The notes below the pieces were generated by a model. It saw nothing but the letters and a program-made list of their open reading frames with translations. It did no database searches and was not told the DNA's origin. From IMG/VR virus record IMGVR_UViG_3300024512_000149, positions 1-21,280 of that record: 21,280 bases of DNA. One strand, given 5' to 3'. Position numbers and translations under genes: made by a program. Positions within the stretch are counted from its first letter, which is position 1; each line of letters opens with the position of its first letter. This document shows positions 7,338 through 14,299 of the stretch, piece by piece. The DNA comes from a virus.

Positions 7338-8252
7338 TTAGGCCACGTTGCTGCCCACGATGCCGAACTCATACGCCTTCGTGTAGAAGCTCGCCGAGAA
7401 CTGCGCCACGAAGTTGACGAACAGACCATCTTCCGACGGCAGAACGTCAATCATCGGGGGCTCGCCCATCCAGATGCCGCAGGGGCTCTTGACCGTGTCG
7501 ATCAAGAACCAATCGTCGTCATCGGTGGTCAGCGGGAATACCACCGGGGTCGCAAAGCCCTGGTTGATGTTGACCTGAAGCGCGGCCGAGGTGAACTGCG
7601 AGCCGAGCAGCTGGCGCGCAATCTTCTCGTTCTTCGGGCCGACAACCAGCACGTACGACGAATCGCCCATGTTGAGCGGCAAGCCCTGCTGATTCTTGTA
7701 CTTCCGCAGAATCTCGCGCGCGCTGTTGAGGCTGTTCTCCGACAGCGCGTCGGTGAGCAGGTTCGACTGCGTACCGGCGCCGGCTTGACCCTGCAGGAAG
7801 GACAAGCCAGTGTCGATGAACTTTTTGCCGTTGCCGACCTGGCCGTTGTTGGCGCCCGCCATCGGGTGAGCCAACGCAAACAGCGACTCAAGGCCGTCGA
7901 AGTACAGCTTGTTGATGTTCTGCGCAGCGGCGTTGGCCAAGCTGACCGCGATGTCGGTAGCGGCCGACTCCACCAGCCACGGGAGCTGCTGGCGCGGCAT
8001 CCGGTGCTTGAGCGCAAACGCCTTCTGCGTCACAACGCGGATGCCGCTGGTGAGGTCGGTAGCCGAGACGCTGCTGGTGGCGCCGGTCACCTCGGTGGCC
8101 AGACCGCCGGCGTTCACCGCCATCAGCTGGGCCGAGCCGCCGGCGTAGTCCAGCACCTGGCAGCACTGCGCGTACTGCTCGGTAGACGACGCAAGAGCGT
8201 CAACGAAAGCGGCCTGAGAAACGCGGATCAGATTGTCGAGAGAGTTAGCCAT
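7338..8252 (-). CDS. Major capsid protein
   Basis: This 304-aa protein is the probable shell subunit. It follows a scaffold-like gene and shows features of HK97-fold capsids of the Mu gpT-like type: an N-terminal helix (SLDNLIRVSQAAFVDAL), a hydrophobic spine-like helix region with RQQLPWLVESAATDIAVSLANAA, a segment with FDGLESLFALAHPMAG, and a C-terminal strand region ending AYEFGIVGSNVA. The family match is from memory of pattern, not a search. I prefer the second of two adjacent ATGs (8250-8252), because the AGAGGT ribosome-binding site is about 5 nt from it and only 2 nt from the first (8253-8255). A strong GC stem-loop follows the gene, consistent with separate control of an abundant product. 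No protease gene was seen, so the scaffold may not be processed. Confidence 0.85.
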   Translation of the reverse strand: MANSLDNLIRVSQAAFVDALASSTEQYAQCCQVLDYAGGSAQLMAVNAGGLATEVTGATSSVSATDLTSGIRVVTQKAFALKHRMPRQQLPWLVESAATDIAVSLANAAAQNINKLYFDGLESLFALAHPMAGANNGQVGNGKKFIDTGLSFLQGQAGAGTQSNLLTDALSENSLNSAREILRKYKNQQGLPLNMGDSSYVLVVGPKNEKIARQLLGSQFTSAALQVNINQGFATPVVFPLTTDDDDWFLIDTVKSPCGIWMGEPPMIDVLPSEDGLFVNFVAQFSASFYTKAYEFGIVGSNVA

Positions 8253-8266
8253 CATGCACCTCTAAG

Positions 8267-8677
8267 CTAGGCTTGGCCCAGCAAGAAAGAACCCTGCGCC
8301 GCCATCTGCCGGATGCGTTCGCCGAGCTCGCGGCGATCAGACTCGTAGTCCTCGCTCCGCTTGACCCAGACTTCGCAGCCGGTGGGATAGCCGATCACCT
8401 GCTGGAGCCCTTCCAGCTGGATCCAGCCCTTGGCGGCCCACTTGGCCCGCAGCTCGGCTTTGCGGCTTTCCGCCAGCGCCGGGTCAAGCTTGGCCGATGC
8501 CCAGCCAGCAGGCAGGCCCAACACGGTGCCCGGTGCAAGCTCGGTGTACGTCCCTGCCGCCTTACGCGCTGCACGTGCAGCCGCAACTTCCTCGTCAGAC
8601 GGCAGCACCGGCATTGCCGGCCCAACAGGCTCGACCACCGCTGCCACGTCCTTCTCGCCAGTCTTTCGCGTCGCCAT
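8267..8677 (-). CDS. Unknown 136-aa protein between scaffold and major capsid
   Basis: I do not recognise it. The start ATG at 8675-8677 is chosen because GGAGG lies about 6 nt upstream; a longer in-frame version (from 8722) has no such signal. The N-terminus is Ala/Val/Pro-rich and probably disordered (about residues 1-35), followed by a charged helix (SDEEVAAARAARKAAG), a Pro/Gly-rich turn region and a C-terminal helical part (SDRRELGERIRQMAAQGSFLL). The aromatic stretch GWIQLEGLQQVIGYPTGCEVWVK looks like a small folded core. Genes in this position can encode decoration or head-stabilisation proteins, but nothing in the sequence decides this. Confidence 0.75.
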   Translation of the reverse strand: MATRKTGEKDVAAVVEPVGPAMPVLPSDEEVAAARAARKAAGTYTELAPGTVLGLPAGWASAKLDPALAESRKAELRAKWAAKGWIQLEGLQQVIGYPTGCEVWVKRSEDYESDRRELGERIRQMAAQGSFLLGQA

Positions 8678-8725
8678 ATTGGCCTCCGTGCGCAAGGGTA
8701 CACTGCCCCCGCGCGGTTGCAAGGG

Positions 8726-9280
8726 TTAGCGCATCTTGCTGAGGTTGCGCTCGGTCACAAGCGTTGACTTCTTCTCGCCGCTCATCACAGCCCGCAAAGC
8801 ACTGCCGGCCTTGCTCTTGAGGTGCGAAAGCGCATCCGAGACCGGCACCGCCTGCTGCCGCAACAGCTCGGGGTTGTCCTTGGCCCAGTTTTCTAGCGCC
8901 TTGGCGCCCTTGGGATCGCCCGGATCCACCGCCGGCGCAAAGCTGCGGAACTTCTCTTGCACGCCCAGCCGCTCAAGCGCCAGGTTGCGCCGCTCGTCGG
9001 CAAGTTGCTTGCGAGTCTCCTCGATCTGCGACCGCTGCGCCGCGAGCTCCTCCGCGAATTTCTGTTCTGCCGACAGCTTTGCCTTGCGCTCCTCTTCGGC
9101 TTTGGCTGCTGCTTCCTCGCCGGCCTTGGCTGCCGCCGCTTGGCGCGCCTCCTCGGCAGACTTCAGCGCTGCCAGCTCGGCCCTCAGCGCGGCGACGTCG
9201 TCGACCGGCGGCCCGGCTGGTGCTGCTGGTGGTGCCGCTGGTGCGGCGGTAGTAGCTGGTGCGGTGGTGCTTGCGTCCAT
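8726..9280 (-). CDS. Scaffolding-like protein (coiled coil)
   Basis: This 184-aa protein is Ala/Pro/Thr-rich at its N-terminus (about residues 1-26), then forms a long Ala/Glu/Lys/Arg/Gln-rich helix or coiled coil (about 27-105), and ends in a short basic helical C-terminus (LVTERNLSKMR). Phage scaffolds typically have this extended helical character with a basic C-terminal capsid-binding helix, and they precede the capsid gene, here with one small gene between. The ATG (9278-9280) has a GGGAG ribosome-binding site and starts one base after the upstream stop. No protease or signal motif is visible. The call is from composition and place; such proteins diverge too quickly for confident naming by eye. 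Confidence 0.78.
   Translation of the reverse strand: MDASTTAPATTAAPAAPPAAPAGPPVDDVAALRAELAALKSAEEARQAAAAKAGEEAAAKAEEERKAKLSAEQKFAEELAAQRSQIEETRKQLADERRNLALERLGVQEKFRSFAPAVDPGDPKGAKALENWAKDNPELLRQQAVPVSDALSHLKSKAGSALRAVMSGEKKSTLVTERNLSKMR
9211..9270 (-). repeat. Low-complexity Ala/Pro/Thr-coding tract in scaffold gene
   Basis: About 60 bases made of imperfect GCACCAGC/GGTGCTG-type units encode the Pro/Ala/Thr-rich N-terminus of the scaffold-like protein. It is in frame and probably a flexible leader; slippage could change its length. Confidence 0.55.
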
Positions 9281-9281
9281 G

Positions 9282-9929
9282 CTATCTGCTCCCGTCGTAA
9301 TGCTGCAGGATGTCCCGCAGCAGTTGTTGATCGCCCGTCGTCGTAAACGAGCCAGCGTCGGCGCCCAATATGCGACCGACGATTTGCTGTGACCATCGAG
9401 TGACTGCCGCCACCATGGCTTCGGTTTCTTGCTCTTTGGGCTGAATCACGTTCACGCCGGAACGGCTAAATACGGCGCCGGCCTTCTGCTGGTTGCGCAC
9501 CTTAGTCGGTCGCGCCCGCTGGCGCCCGCTTCTGGTCGTCGACTGTTGCACTTGGCTGCCGTAAGAGCTGCCAGCAAAGTCGATCAGGACGCCCGACGAC
9601 CCGACGTTGCGCACCTGTAGACCTTTCCACATTGCGCCAGTGACGCGAAAAGCGCCTTGTTTCGCGCCGATTGCGTCGTGAAATTGCGCCGAACTGCCGT
9701 AGCGTGTTTTTGTCACGCCGAGCGCTCGCGCGTATTCGCTGTTGATCTCATACAGTCCGCGACGCCGCGAATACGGCTTAGCCGGCGTTGCCGTTTGACC
9801 TTGCTTCGACACGCGCTCAACGACTCGACGCGCCAGCGCTTGGCCTAGCACCATCGGCTGTTGCAGTTTCGCCATCAGGCTGGGGTCGGCCTGCGCCGCC
9901 CTCGTGTACCTAACGCGAACCTCGATCAC
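9282..9929 (-). CDS. Unknown 215-aa basic protein after portal; possible head/neck morphogenesis protein
   Basis: No family is recognised with certainty. The start is GTG (9927-9929), overlapping the portal stop as GTGA, so it is probably translated by coupling. The protein is basic, with an N-terminal amphipathic helix (about residues 20-45, LQQPMVLGQALARRVVERV), an Arg-rich KPYSRRRGLYEINSEYARALG segment, and a central beta motif MWKGLQVRNVGSSGVLIDFAG followed by SSYGSQVQQ. That central pattern (a strand, then a V-x-I-x-F strand, then a turn before a Q-rich helix) resembles tail-completion or virion-morphogenesis proteins of the Mu gpG or HK97 gp10 kind. The place between portal and scaffold is instead where minor head proteins are found. 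I leave the role open. Confidence 0.75.
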   Translation of the reverse strand: MIEVRVRYTRAAQADPSLMAKLQQPMVLGQALARRVVERVSKQGQTATPAKPYSRRRGLYEINSEYARALGVTKTRYGSSAQFHDAIGAKQGAFRVTGAMWKGLQVRNVGSSGVLIDFAGSSYGSQVQQSTTRSGRQRARPTKVRNQQKAGAVFSRSGVNVIQPKEQETEAMVAAVTRWSQQIVGRILGADAGSFTTTGDQQLLRDILQHYDGSR

Positions 9930-11308
9930 TGCGGCACCGTTTCAGGCGTCGGCATTTGCTCGGGCGGCAGGACGCCAAGGTCGCGCGACTCTTGCAGGTT
10001 GCGCTTGATCTTGTCGTAGGCCGACTGCCGCGTGATGCCGTCGCGGTCGGCAACGACGTCGACGGGCGACGTGATGCCCTGGGCAATTTCCATTTGCAGC
10101 GCCTGCGACTCATGGAGCGGATCGGCCGGCACCTCGTAGGTCTGGTAGCGCACCTCGACGACCGTATCCGCCGGGATCTGCACGGGCTCCGTCAGGTTCA
10201 GCACCATGGCGATCAGCTGGCACAGCTCGTTTTCGGCGTCGGCAAAGATCGGCTTGTACTTGTCCTTTGCCTGCTCGCGGTCGTTCGCGTCAGCGGCGCG
10301 GGCCGAGGCCGTAACCGCGGTCGCCACCTTCAAAAACGCATCGGGCTGCAGGTCGAACATGGAGCACAGCAGCCGCAAGCGCGACTCGTTCCAGCTAGTG
10401 ATCTGCGCCAGCGGCGGTTGGCCCTGAACGATGGTCAGCCGCGGCGCCGGTGCGGTCGGGTCGGTGTTGACCAGCGCCAAGACGCGGTCGGGGCCGACTT
10501 GCATCTCCTCGACTTGTTGCGCGATCTGCGCATTCTCAAGCACCTTTTGGCCCCAAGCCTGAGTGTGAACCAGCAGCTCGGTATCGGCCTCGCTCAAGCA
10601 AAGCGCGATCTGCATCGACAAGAGCGGCTCATTGACCGGCGAGGCCCAGCGGCCCGGCTGCGGCTGCTCCGCTCGCAACACGATAAGCGGGATCTTACCG
10701 CCAAACGGGTTGGCCGTGCTGTTGCCGTACACCGGCAGCTTCTGGCCGCCCTTCTCGATGTAGATTTCCGAGGCCGACATATGCAGCTCGCCATAAGTGA
10801 CGAAGCCTTCTGAGTAGCCCACCGGTACGGCAAGCTCGACTTCTTCGGCGTGCTGGATGTCGTCAGCCCGCAGCGGGTCGCCGGGTTCCCACTCAACCTG
10901 CCACGGCTCAAACGACAGAATTTTGACCTTGCCGACGCCGTCGGGAAGCACCGCAAGGATCACGGTCTGTTGAACCATTAGCTCGCGGTGCGCCTGGTGC
11001 AACGCCCGGTCGACCTTGCTGGCGCGGTAGACCTCGCGCAGCTTGACGAACGGATCGGCATTGGCTGCTTGTGTGCTAAAGAACCGCCGCACGACTGGCC
11101 GACCATAGAAGCCGGTCAGCTCGTAGGCGTACCGCTGCACCAGCGGCACAAACCGCTCTTGAAGGTTATTGGTGTTCGGGAACACCTTATCAAGCTCGGC
11201 CCGGATCGAGCTGAAGTCGCCGCGTAGGAACTGCGACAACTGCAGCGACTTGTTCTGAAATTTGGTGATGTCCCAGCGCTCGGCGCGCGCCATCGAAAAG
11301 AGCGACAT
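9926..11308 (-). CDS. Portal protein
   Basis: This 460-aa protein would form the dodecameric portal ring through which DNA enters and leaves the head. It lies directly after terminase large subunit, as is standard. Visible features are an N-terminal helical part (about residues 15-60), a wing-like beta region around residues 115-185 (KVKILSFEPWQVEWEPGDP), a central stretch with SMQIALCLSEADTELLVHTQAWG, a long helical crown and stem (about 305-395, with RLLCSMFDLQPDAFLK), and a C-terminal Pro-rich end. Length fits the 400-550 aa family range. The ATG is preceded by GGAGGTGT about 8-9 nt upstream. The stop overlaps the next gene's GTG. A fused head-morphogenesis (Mu F-like) or protease domain is not seen. 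Confidence 0.85.
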   Translation of the reverse strand: MSLFSMARAERWDITKFQNKSLQLSQFLRGDFSSIRAELDKVFPNTNNLQERFVPLVQRYAYELTGFYGRPVVRRFFSTQAANADPFVKLREVYRASKVDRALHQAHRELMVQQTVILAVLPDGVGKVKILSFEPWQVEWEPGDPLRADDIQHAEEVELAVPVGYSEGFVTYGELHMSASEIYIEKGGQKLPVYGNSTANPFGGKIPLIVLRAEQPQPGRWASPVNEPLLSMQIALCLSEADTELLVHTQAWGQKVLENAQIAQQVEEMQVGPDRVLALVNTDPTAPAPRLTIVQGQPPLAQITSWNESRLRLLCSMFDLQPDAFLKVATAVTASARAADANDREQAKDKYKPIFADAENELCQLIAMVLNLTEPVQIPADTVVEVRYQTYEVPADPLHESQALQMEIAQGITSPVDVVADRDGITRQSAYDKIKRNLQESRDLGVLPPEQMPTPETVPQ

Positions 11309-11347
11309 CGGCAGACACCTCCGCGCCTAGTGTACGGCGGCGCAACG

Positions 11348-12727
11348 CTAGCGCAAGTGCGGAGGCACGTTGTCGACGCCGTCGTTGGCGACCGCAAACC
11401 GCCCCGGCAGTTTACCGCCGTGCAGCTCCTTGAACCGTGAACCCGCAACTATGGCGTAACGCAGCGCGTCAACCGCATGGTCGTGCAGGTTGTCCTTGGC
11501 CGGGATGTCGGTCGGGTTGCCGTCGCGGTCGAGCATGTACCGGTAGGCCGCCATGCTCGGCACAATGCCGGCGACGTTGCCGCTGTAGGTCTTGGCCAGC
11601 GAGTGCGCAAACAGTAGCCGCGGCTCGCCAGTCACTGGCGCCAACATATCCTGCACCTGAGCAATACCGCTTCGCACGTACTGGTCGGCCTTGCTCGACA
11701 GCGACAGAACCATTGTGCGGCGAGGGCTGTAAAGTTGACGCAACCACACGTTTTCCTCGGGCACTGCGCGGTCGGCGCTGATCAAGTGCGGCACGCCACC
11801 GCTGCAAATGTGATCGATCCACCGTTGAAGGTCTGCTCGAAAGTGACCGCGGCTTTCGGGCTGGCGCACCAGCTCGTCGCATACTATCCACCGGCCGTCA
11901 GGCATCACTTGGATCGCTACAGCGACCGCGCGATTTAGGCCCCAGTCTACGCCAATCACCCACCTAGCTTCGGGGTGGTGCTTTGCAGACCATGGCACGA
12001 TGTGCCGCGCCTCGCGAAACTCACCATAGATCGCCGACATCGGACGAAGCGCAAGCGCTAGGATCTCCTGCTCGTAGCGCCGCACCGACATCGCGTCTTT
12101 CCAGCTGTCGACGACGTGACGATCAAGGTACGGGTTGTCATAACTGGTTGCGCGGGCAACAAAAAAGTCGGGATGATCCTCAAGTTGCCGATCTCGGAAT
12201 AGCTTGGTGACGCCCCTCAAACCGTTGGGCGAGCTGGCCACCGCGAACGATGGCCGCGGGCACGGCACGCGAATGCAGCTGATCAAGGTCTCGTAGACGG
12301 TAAGCTCGTTCGTCTCAGACCAGCAGATCTCGTCGGCGGCGACCCATGCCAGGTTTTGGCCGCGCAGCTTGTCTACGCGCTCGTAGCCTTGCCAATAGAT
12401 GGTGCTGCCGTTGTGCAGGTAGATCGCCGAATCGTCTGCGCTGTACCGTTTGATCCAGTTGAAGCCGGTAGCGTCGCGCAGGGTCTGCAAGTGCGTTCGC
12501 AGGAAGGGGAGCAAGTTCTTCTTTAGGTCGCGCTCGGTACGGCCGAGCAGTGCGCCGGGACAGCCGGGGTTCACCACGGCCTGCAACAGCGCGTCTAGCG
12601 TCAGCGTCCACGACTTGCCCGCGCCGCGGCCCGCAAGGAAAAAGCGATTGCGGTGAGGCGCCGCAAGAAACTCGGCCTGCTTGCGGTACGGTGCGAACAG
12701 GTCGGCAATGTCGAGCGATACCTGCAT
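11348..12727 (-). CDS. terL: Terminase large subunit (packaging ATPase and nuclease)
   Basis: This 459-aa protein powers DNA translocation into the procapsid and cuts the DNA at start and end of packaging. The N-terminal ATPase domain shows Walker A GRGAGKS (residues 33-39) and Walker B WVAADE (128-133, with the catalytic Glu at 133), then a coupling-type SSPNG (165-169). The C-terminal RNase H-like nuclease domain shows its acidic residues in VIGVDWG (D261), LISADR (D319) and DHAVDALRY (D416/D420). Length is typical. The start ATG overlaps the small-subunit stop by one base (TGATG) and has no strong ribosome-binding site, so translation is probably coupled. Packaging mode (cos or headful) cannot be decided without a terminase phylogeny. 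Confidence 0.97.
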   Translation of the reverse strand: MQVSLDIADLFAPYRKQAEFLAAPHRNRFFLAGRGAGKSWTLTLDALLQAVVNPGCPGALLGRTERDLKKNLLPFLRTHLQTLRDATGFNWIKRYSADDSAIYLHNGSTIYWQGYERVDKLRGQNLAWVAADEICWSETNELTVYETLISCIRVPCPRPSFAVASSPNGLRGVTKLFRDRQLEDHPDFFVARATSYDNPYLDRHVVDSWKDAMSVRRYEQEILALALRPMSAIYGEFREARHIVPWSAKHHPEARWVIGVDWGLNRAVAVAIQVMPDGRWIVCDELVRQPESRGHFRADLQRWIDHICSGGVPHLISADRAVPEENVWLRQLYSPRRTMVLSLSSKADQYVRSGIAQVQDMLAPVTGEPRLLFAHSLAKTYSGNVAGIVPSMAAYRYMLDRDGNPTDIPAKDNLHDHAVDALRYAIVAGSRFKELHGGKLPGRFAVANDGVDNVPPHLR

Positions 12728-13350
12728 CAGCCCACGTCAATTAGGTCGCCGCCAGCGCTTGCCCGCCGAGCTGGCTCGACACCGGCCGGCAGCGGGGCCG
12801 GGTCGCGGATGCCGGTGCTATCGAGCGTGAGCGATAGCGCCACCTGCGGCGTGCCGTCGGGCGATAGCTGGCGCATGCGCTGGTCGGCCAAGTGCCGCGC
12901 CTCGGCAGTGAGCCGAGACATATGCGCCAGGTAGGACGTCGCGTCGACCTCGCCACGTTGATACGCGCCCTCGAGCACCTGCAGTTGCCGCTGCCACATA
13001 ACGGCAGCGTCGGTCGCCGTGATGCCGCGCTCGGCCGCAAGCCGCAGCTCCTCGGTGTCGGGTGCGTCCCGCGGGTCTAGCTTGGCGTGGCGGTCGAGCA
13101 AATAGCTGGCCGCCTTCCAGTCGCGCTTGGCTGCTCGCTCAATCCGCTTCAGCGCCATCAAGCGGTGATAGGCGCGGGCCGCTTCGAGCTCCTCGACGAG
13201 CGCCGGATCCTCGCGTCGCCAGTCGTGGAACGTCGACCGGCATAGGCCCGCGGCTTGGATCGCATCGTGATACGTGGCGCCTAGCTTGAGCGCTTCGACC
13301 AACCGCGCTTTGACCTCCGGTGTTCGAACCGATGGACGTCCTTGCGTCAT
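12727..13350 (-). CDS. Terminase small subunit-like DNA-binding protein
   Basis: This 207-aa protein would recognise the packaging site and deliver DNA to the large subunit. A helix-turn-helix of the homeodomain-like type is visible near the N-terminus (about residues 10-50: EVKARLVEALKLGATYHDAIQAAGLCRSTFHDW in pieces, with the AIQAAGLCRSTFHDW part as the turn and recognition helix). Helical oligomerisation segments follow (about 53-150), then a Pro/Ala-rich C-terminal tail. I chose the ATG at 13348-13350, which overlaps the upstream stop as ATGA; a GTG at 13362 would add four residues. Position directly before terL supports the call. No direct proof of pac or cos recognition is in the sequence. 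Confidence 0.85.
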   Translation of the reverse strand: MTQGRPSVRTPEVKARLVEALKLGATYHDAIQAAGLCRSTFHDWRREDPALVEELEAARAYHRLMALKRIERAAKRDWKAASYLLDRHAKLDPRDAPDTEELRLAAERGITATDAAVMWQRQLQVLEGAYQRGEVDATSYLAHMSRLTAEARHLADQRMRQLSPDGTPQVALSLTLDSTGIRDPAPLPAGVEPARRASAGGDLIDVG

Positions 13351-13553
13351 GGTTTGCCCCACACTGCGGCCAACGTCGCCAACGCGGTGGACTCCGCGAC
13401 TTCTTCTTCTTTAGGTTTGGCAACTTCGCCGCCGTGCAAAGCAAACACGCGGCCGGTGATGACCTCGGCCGCTTTGCGCTCGGCGTCGGCCTTGGGCTGC
13501 CGTGGCCGCGTCCGCGTCGTGTTGATCTCGGTGGCTGGTTTACGTCCCCGCAC
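13347..13553 (-). CDS. Small unknown protein upstream of terminase
   Basis: Not recognised. About 68 aa from a GTG at 13551-13553, which has GAGGA a few bases upstream; an ATG at 13580 would extend it by 9 residues but has no visible ribosome-binding site. Third codon positions are strongly G/C from here to the stop, as in real genes of this arm. The product is Lys/Arg/Glu/Ala-rich, with a basic N-terminus (RGRKPATEINTTRTRPRQ) and an acidic-basic patch (KPKEEEVAE), and ends in a hydrophobic helix (TALATLAAVWGKP). Its stop overlaps the terminase small-subunit ATG (ATGA). It could be a DNA-binding accessory to packaging, but that is only a guess from place and charge. Confidence 0.6.
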   Translation of the reverse strand: MRGRKPATEINTTRTRPRQPKADAERKAAEVITGRVFALHGGEVAKPKEEEVAESTALATLAAVWGKP

Positions 13554-13794
13554 AGATCCTCGCCAAACATCGAAGCGCATTAGCCACGGATTTCCGTGGG
13601 TTGCGCGCTTTGGAAAGAATACCGTCCAAAAAGTGCGGTGGCGTAAGACCCCGCGCCCAGGGCCACCCCGTTAGAAATTGGGGTGGGGCCTTTGCCATCC
13701 GCTTCACATGCCCGTCCAACCGTCCGTGCAGCTGCCAGACCTCAAGAATTGCCCTATTCACAGCCGGCCATCGTGTCCACGGTATCCGCTTCAT
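13540..13794 (-). CDS. Possible small protein of unknown function, first gene of the leftward arm
   Basis: An 84-aa frame begins at ATG 13792-13794 with a GGTGG-like ribosome-binding site and ends just inside the next small gene (14-nt overlap with its preferred GTG start). The product is basic and Trp-rich (MKRIPWTRWPAVNRAILEVW and later GWPWARGLTPPHFLDG), with a helical C-terminal part (KARNPRKSVANALRCLARI). Codon third positions are less biased than in neighbouring genes, so either it is recently acquired or it is not a gene. No family is recognised. An upstream in-frame extension to 13908 looks non-coding. Confidence 0.42.
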   Translation of the reverse strand: MKRIPWTRWPAVNRAILEVWQLHGRLDGHVKRMAKAPPQFLTGWPWARGLTPPHFLDGILSKARNPRKSVANALRCLARICAGT

Positions 13795-13845
13795 GCCACC
13801 AGCCTGCGCCGCGCCTAGGCCTGCCGTCAAGGGCAACCCGCCCTT

Positions 13846-13859
13846 GTCCCGCGCGGGAC
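13846..13859. repeat. Perfect 14-bp palindrome GTCCCGCGCGGGAC
   Basis: A two-fold symmetric GC site with TGTCCC beginning one base earlier at 13845. The half-site GTCCCGC recurs at 13916-13922 (inverted), 14094-14100 and 14104-14110, so it may be a binding site for a phage regulator or initiator. Chance is possible in GC-rich DNA. Confidence 0.5.
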
Positions 13860-13940
13860 GCGCCGTATCCTGCCATTTCACCTGTTCGCACACCGACTTA
13901 GGCCGCACGGGTCTTGCGGGACACGGACCGGCTGCAACTG

Positions 13941-13986
13941 TTGCTATATACGTAATTGCGGATCGTAATTAGTGTGTGTTTTTAAT
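13941..13986 (+). promoter_or_regulatory. Weak candidate rightward promoter in AT-rich island
   Basis: TTGCGG (13956-13961) and TTTAAT (13981-13986), or TTGCTA (13941-13946) and TAATTA (13966-13971), give sigma70-like pairs, but with 19-bp spacers, longer than the ideal 17. The island is the most AT-rich place in the area and lies upstream of the primase gene. No strong consensus match was found in either direction. Confidence 0.25.
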
Positions 13987-13990
13987 ATCT

Positions 13991-14008
13991 CTCTTTCCTA
14001 GGAAAGAG
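13991..14008. promoter_or_regulatory. Perfect 18-bp palindrome CTCTTTCCTAGGAAAGAG, candidate operator
   Basis: The site is completely symmetric over 18 bp, with no mismatch and no spacer, and sits at the edge of the AT-rich island just downstream of promoter-like sequences. This size and symmetry suit a dimeric repressor or initiator. It would also fold as a hairpin only with a strained loop, and no T-run follows, so a terminator is less likely. Confidence 0.55.
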
Positions 14009-14299
14009 TGTCCCTCTTGTCCCTTCTACAGTCATCCCAGCATCTTACGGGCGACTTTGCCGCCCCGAACCGCGTCCCCGCTGTGTCCTGCGTGTCCCGC
14101 GACGTCCCGCTTGACGCCGTCCTTTGTCGGCTGTAGCGTCCGCATCGACGGTCGCAACCCGTCGCCAGCCACGAGGAGACAGCCTTGCCGACCTCCAAGC
14201 TATCGCCCACGGCATCAGTACGATCCGACGTCGCGTGTCTGTCTCCGCGACTGCCGGTGTTGCGCGTGCTGGTGTCGTGGGCGATGGCAGGAGGCCACC

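Larger units (their letters stand above)
13795..14299. other. Divergent intergenic switch region; no convincing gene
   Basis: This is the only long stretch without a gene I can support. It separates the leftward structural arm from the rightward replication arm, so it must hold at least one promoter in each direction unless transcripts enter from outside. It contains two perfect palindromes (13846-13859 and 13991-14008), a short inverted repeat GCAACTGTTGC (13934-13944), a direct repeat of CGTAATT (13951-13957 and 13964-13970), an AT-rich island (about 13940-13995) and a cluster of TGTCCC hexamers on both strands. The part from about 14025 to 14299 is GC-rich with short open frames in several phases, including a TTG-started 41-codon frame (14185-14310) preceded by GAGGAG; none is convincing. 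Confidence 0.7.

Noticed and set aside
7053-8270. 405-codon plus-strand open frame opposite the capsid and connector genes
   Set aside because: Antisense, Arg/Val/Ala/His-rich, spanning two real genes; a composition artefact.
9956-10813. 285-codon plus-strand open frame opposite the portal gene
   Set aside because: Antisense to the portal; basic, low-complexity translation typical of a shadow frame.
13976-14299. N-terminal extension of the primase reading frame
   Set aside because: The extension is Arg/Ser/Pro/Cys-rich and unlike a folded domain, whereas ATG 14300 has a strong AGGAGG ribosome-binding site.
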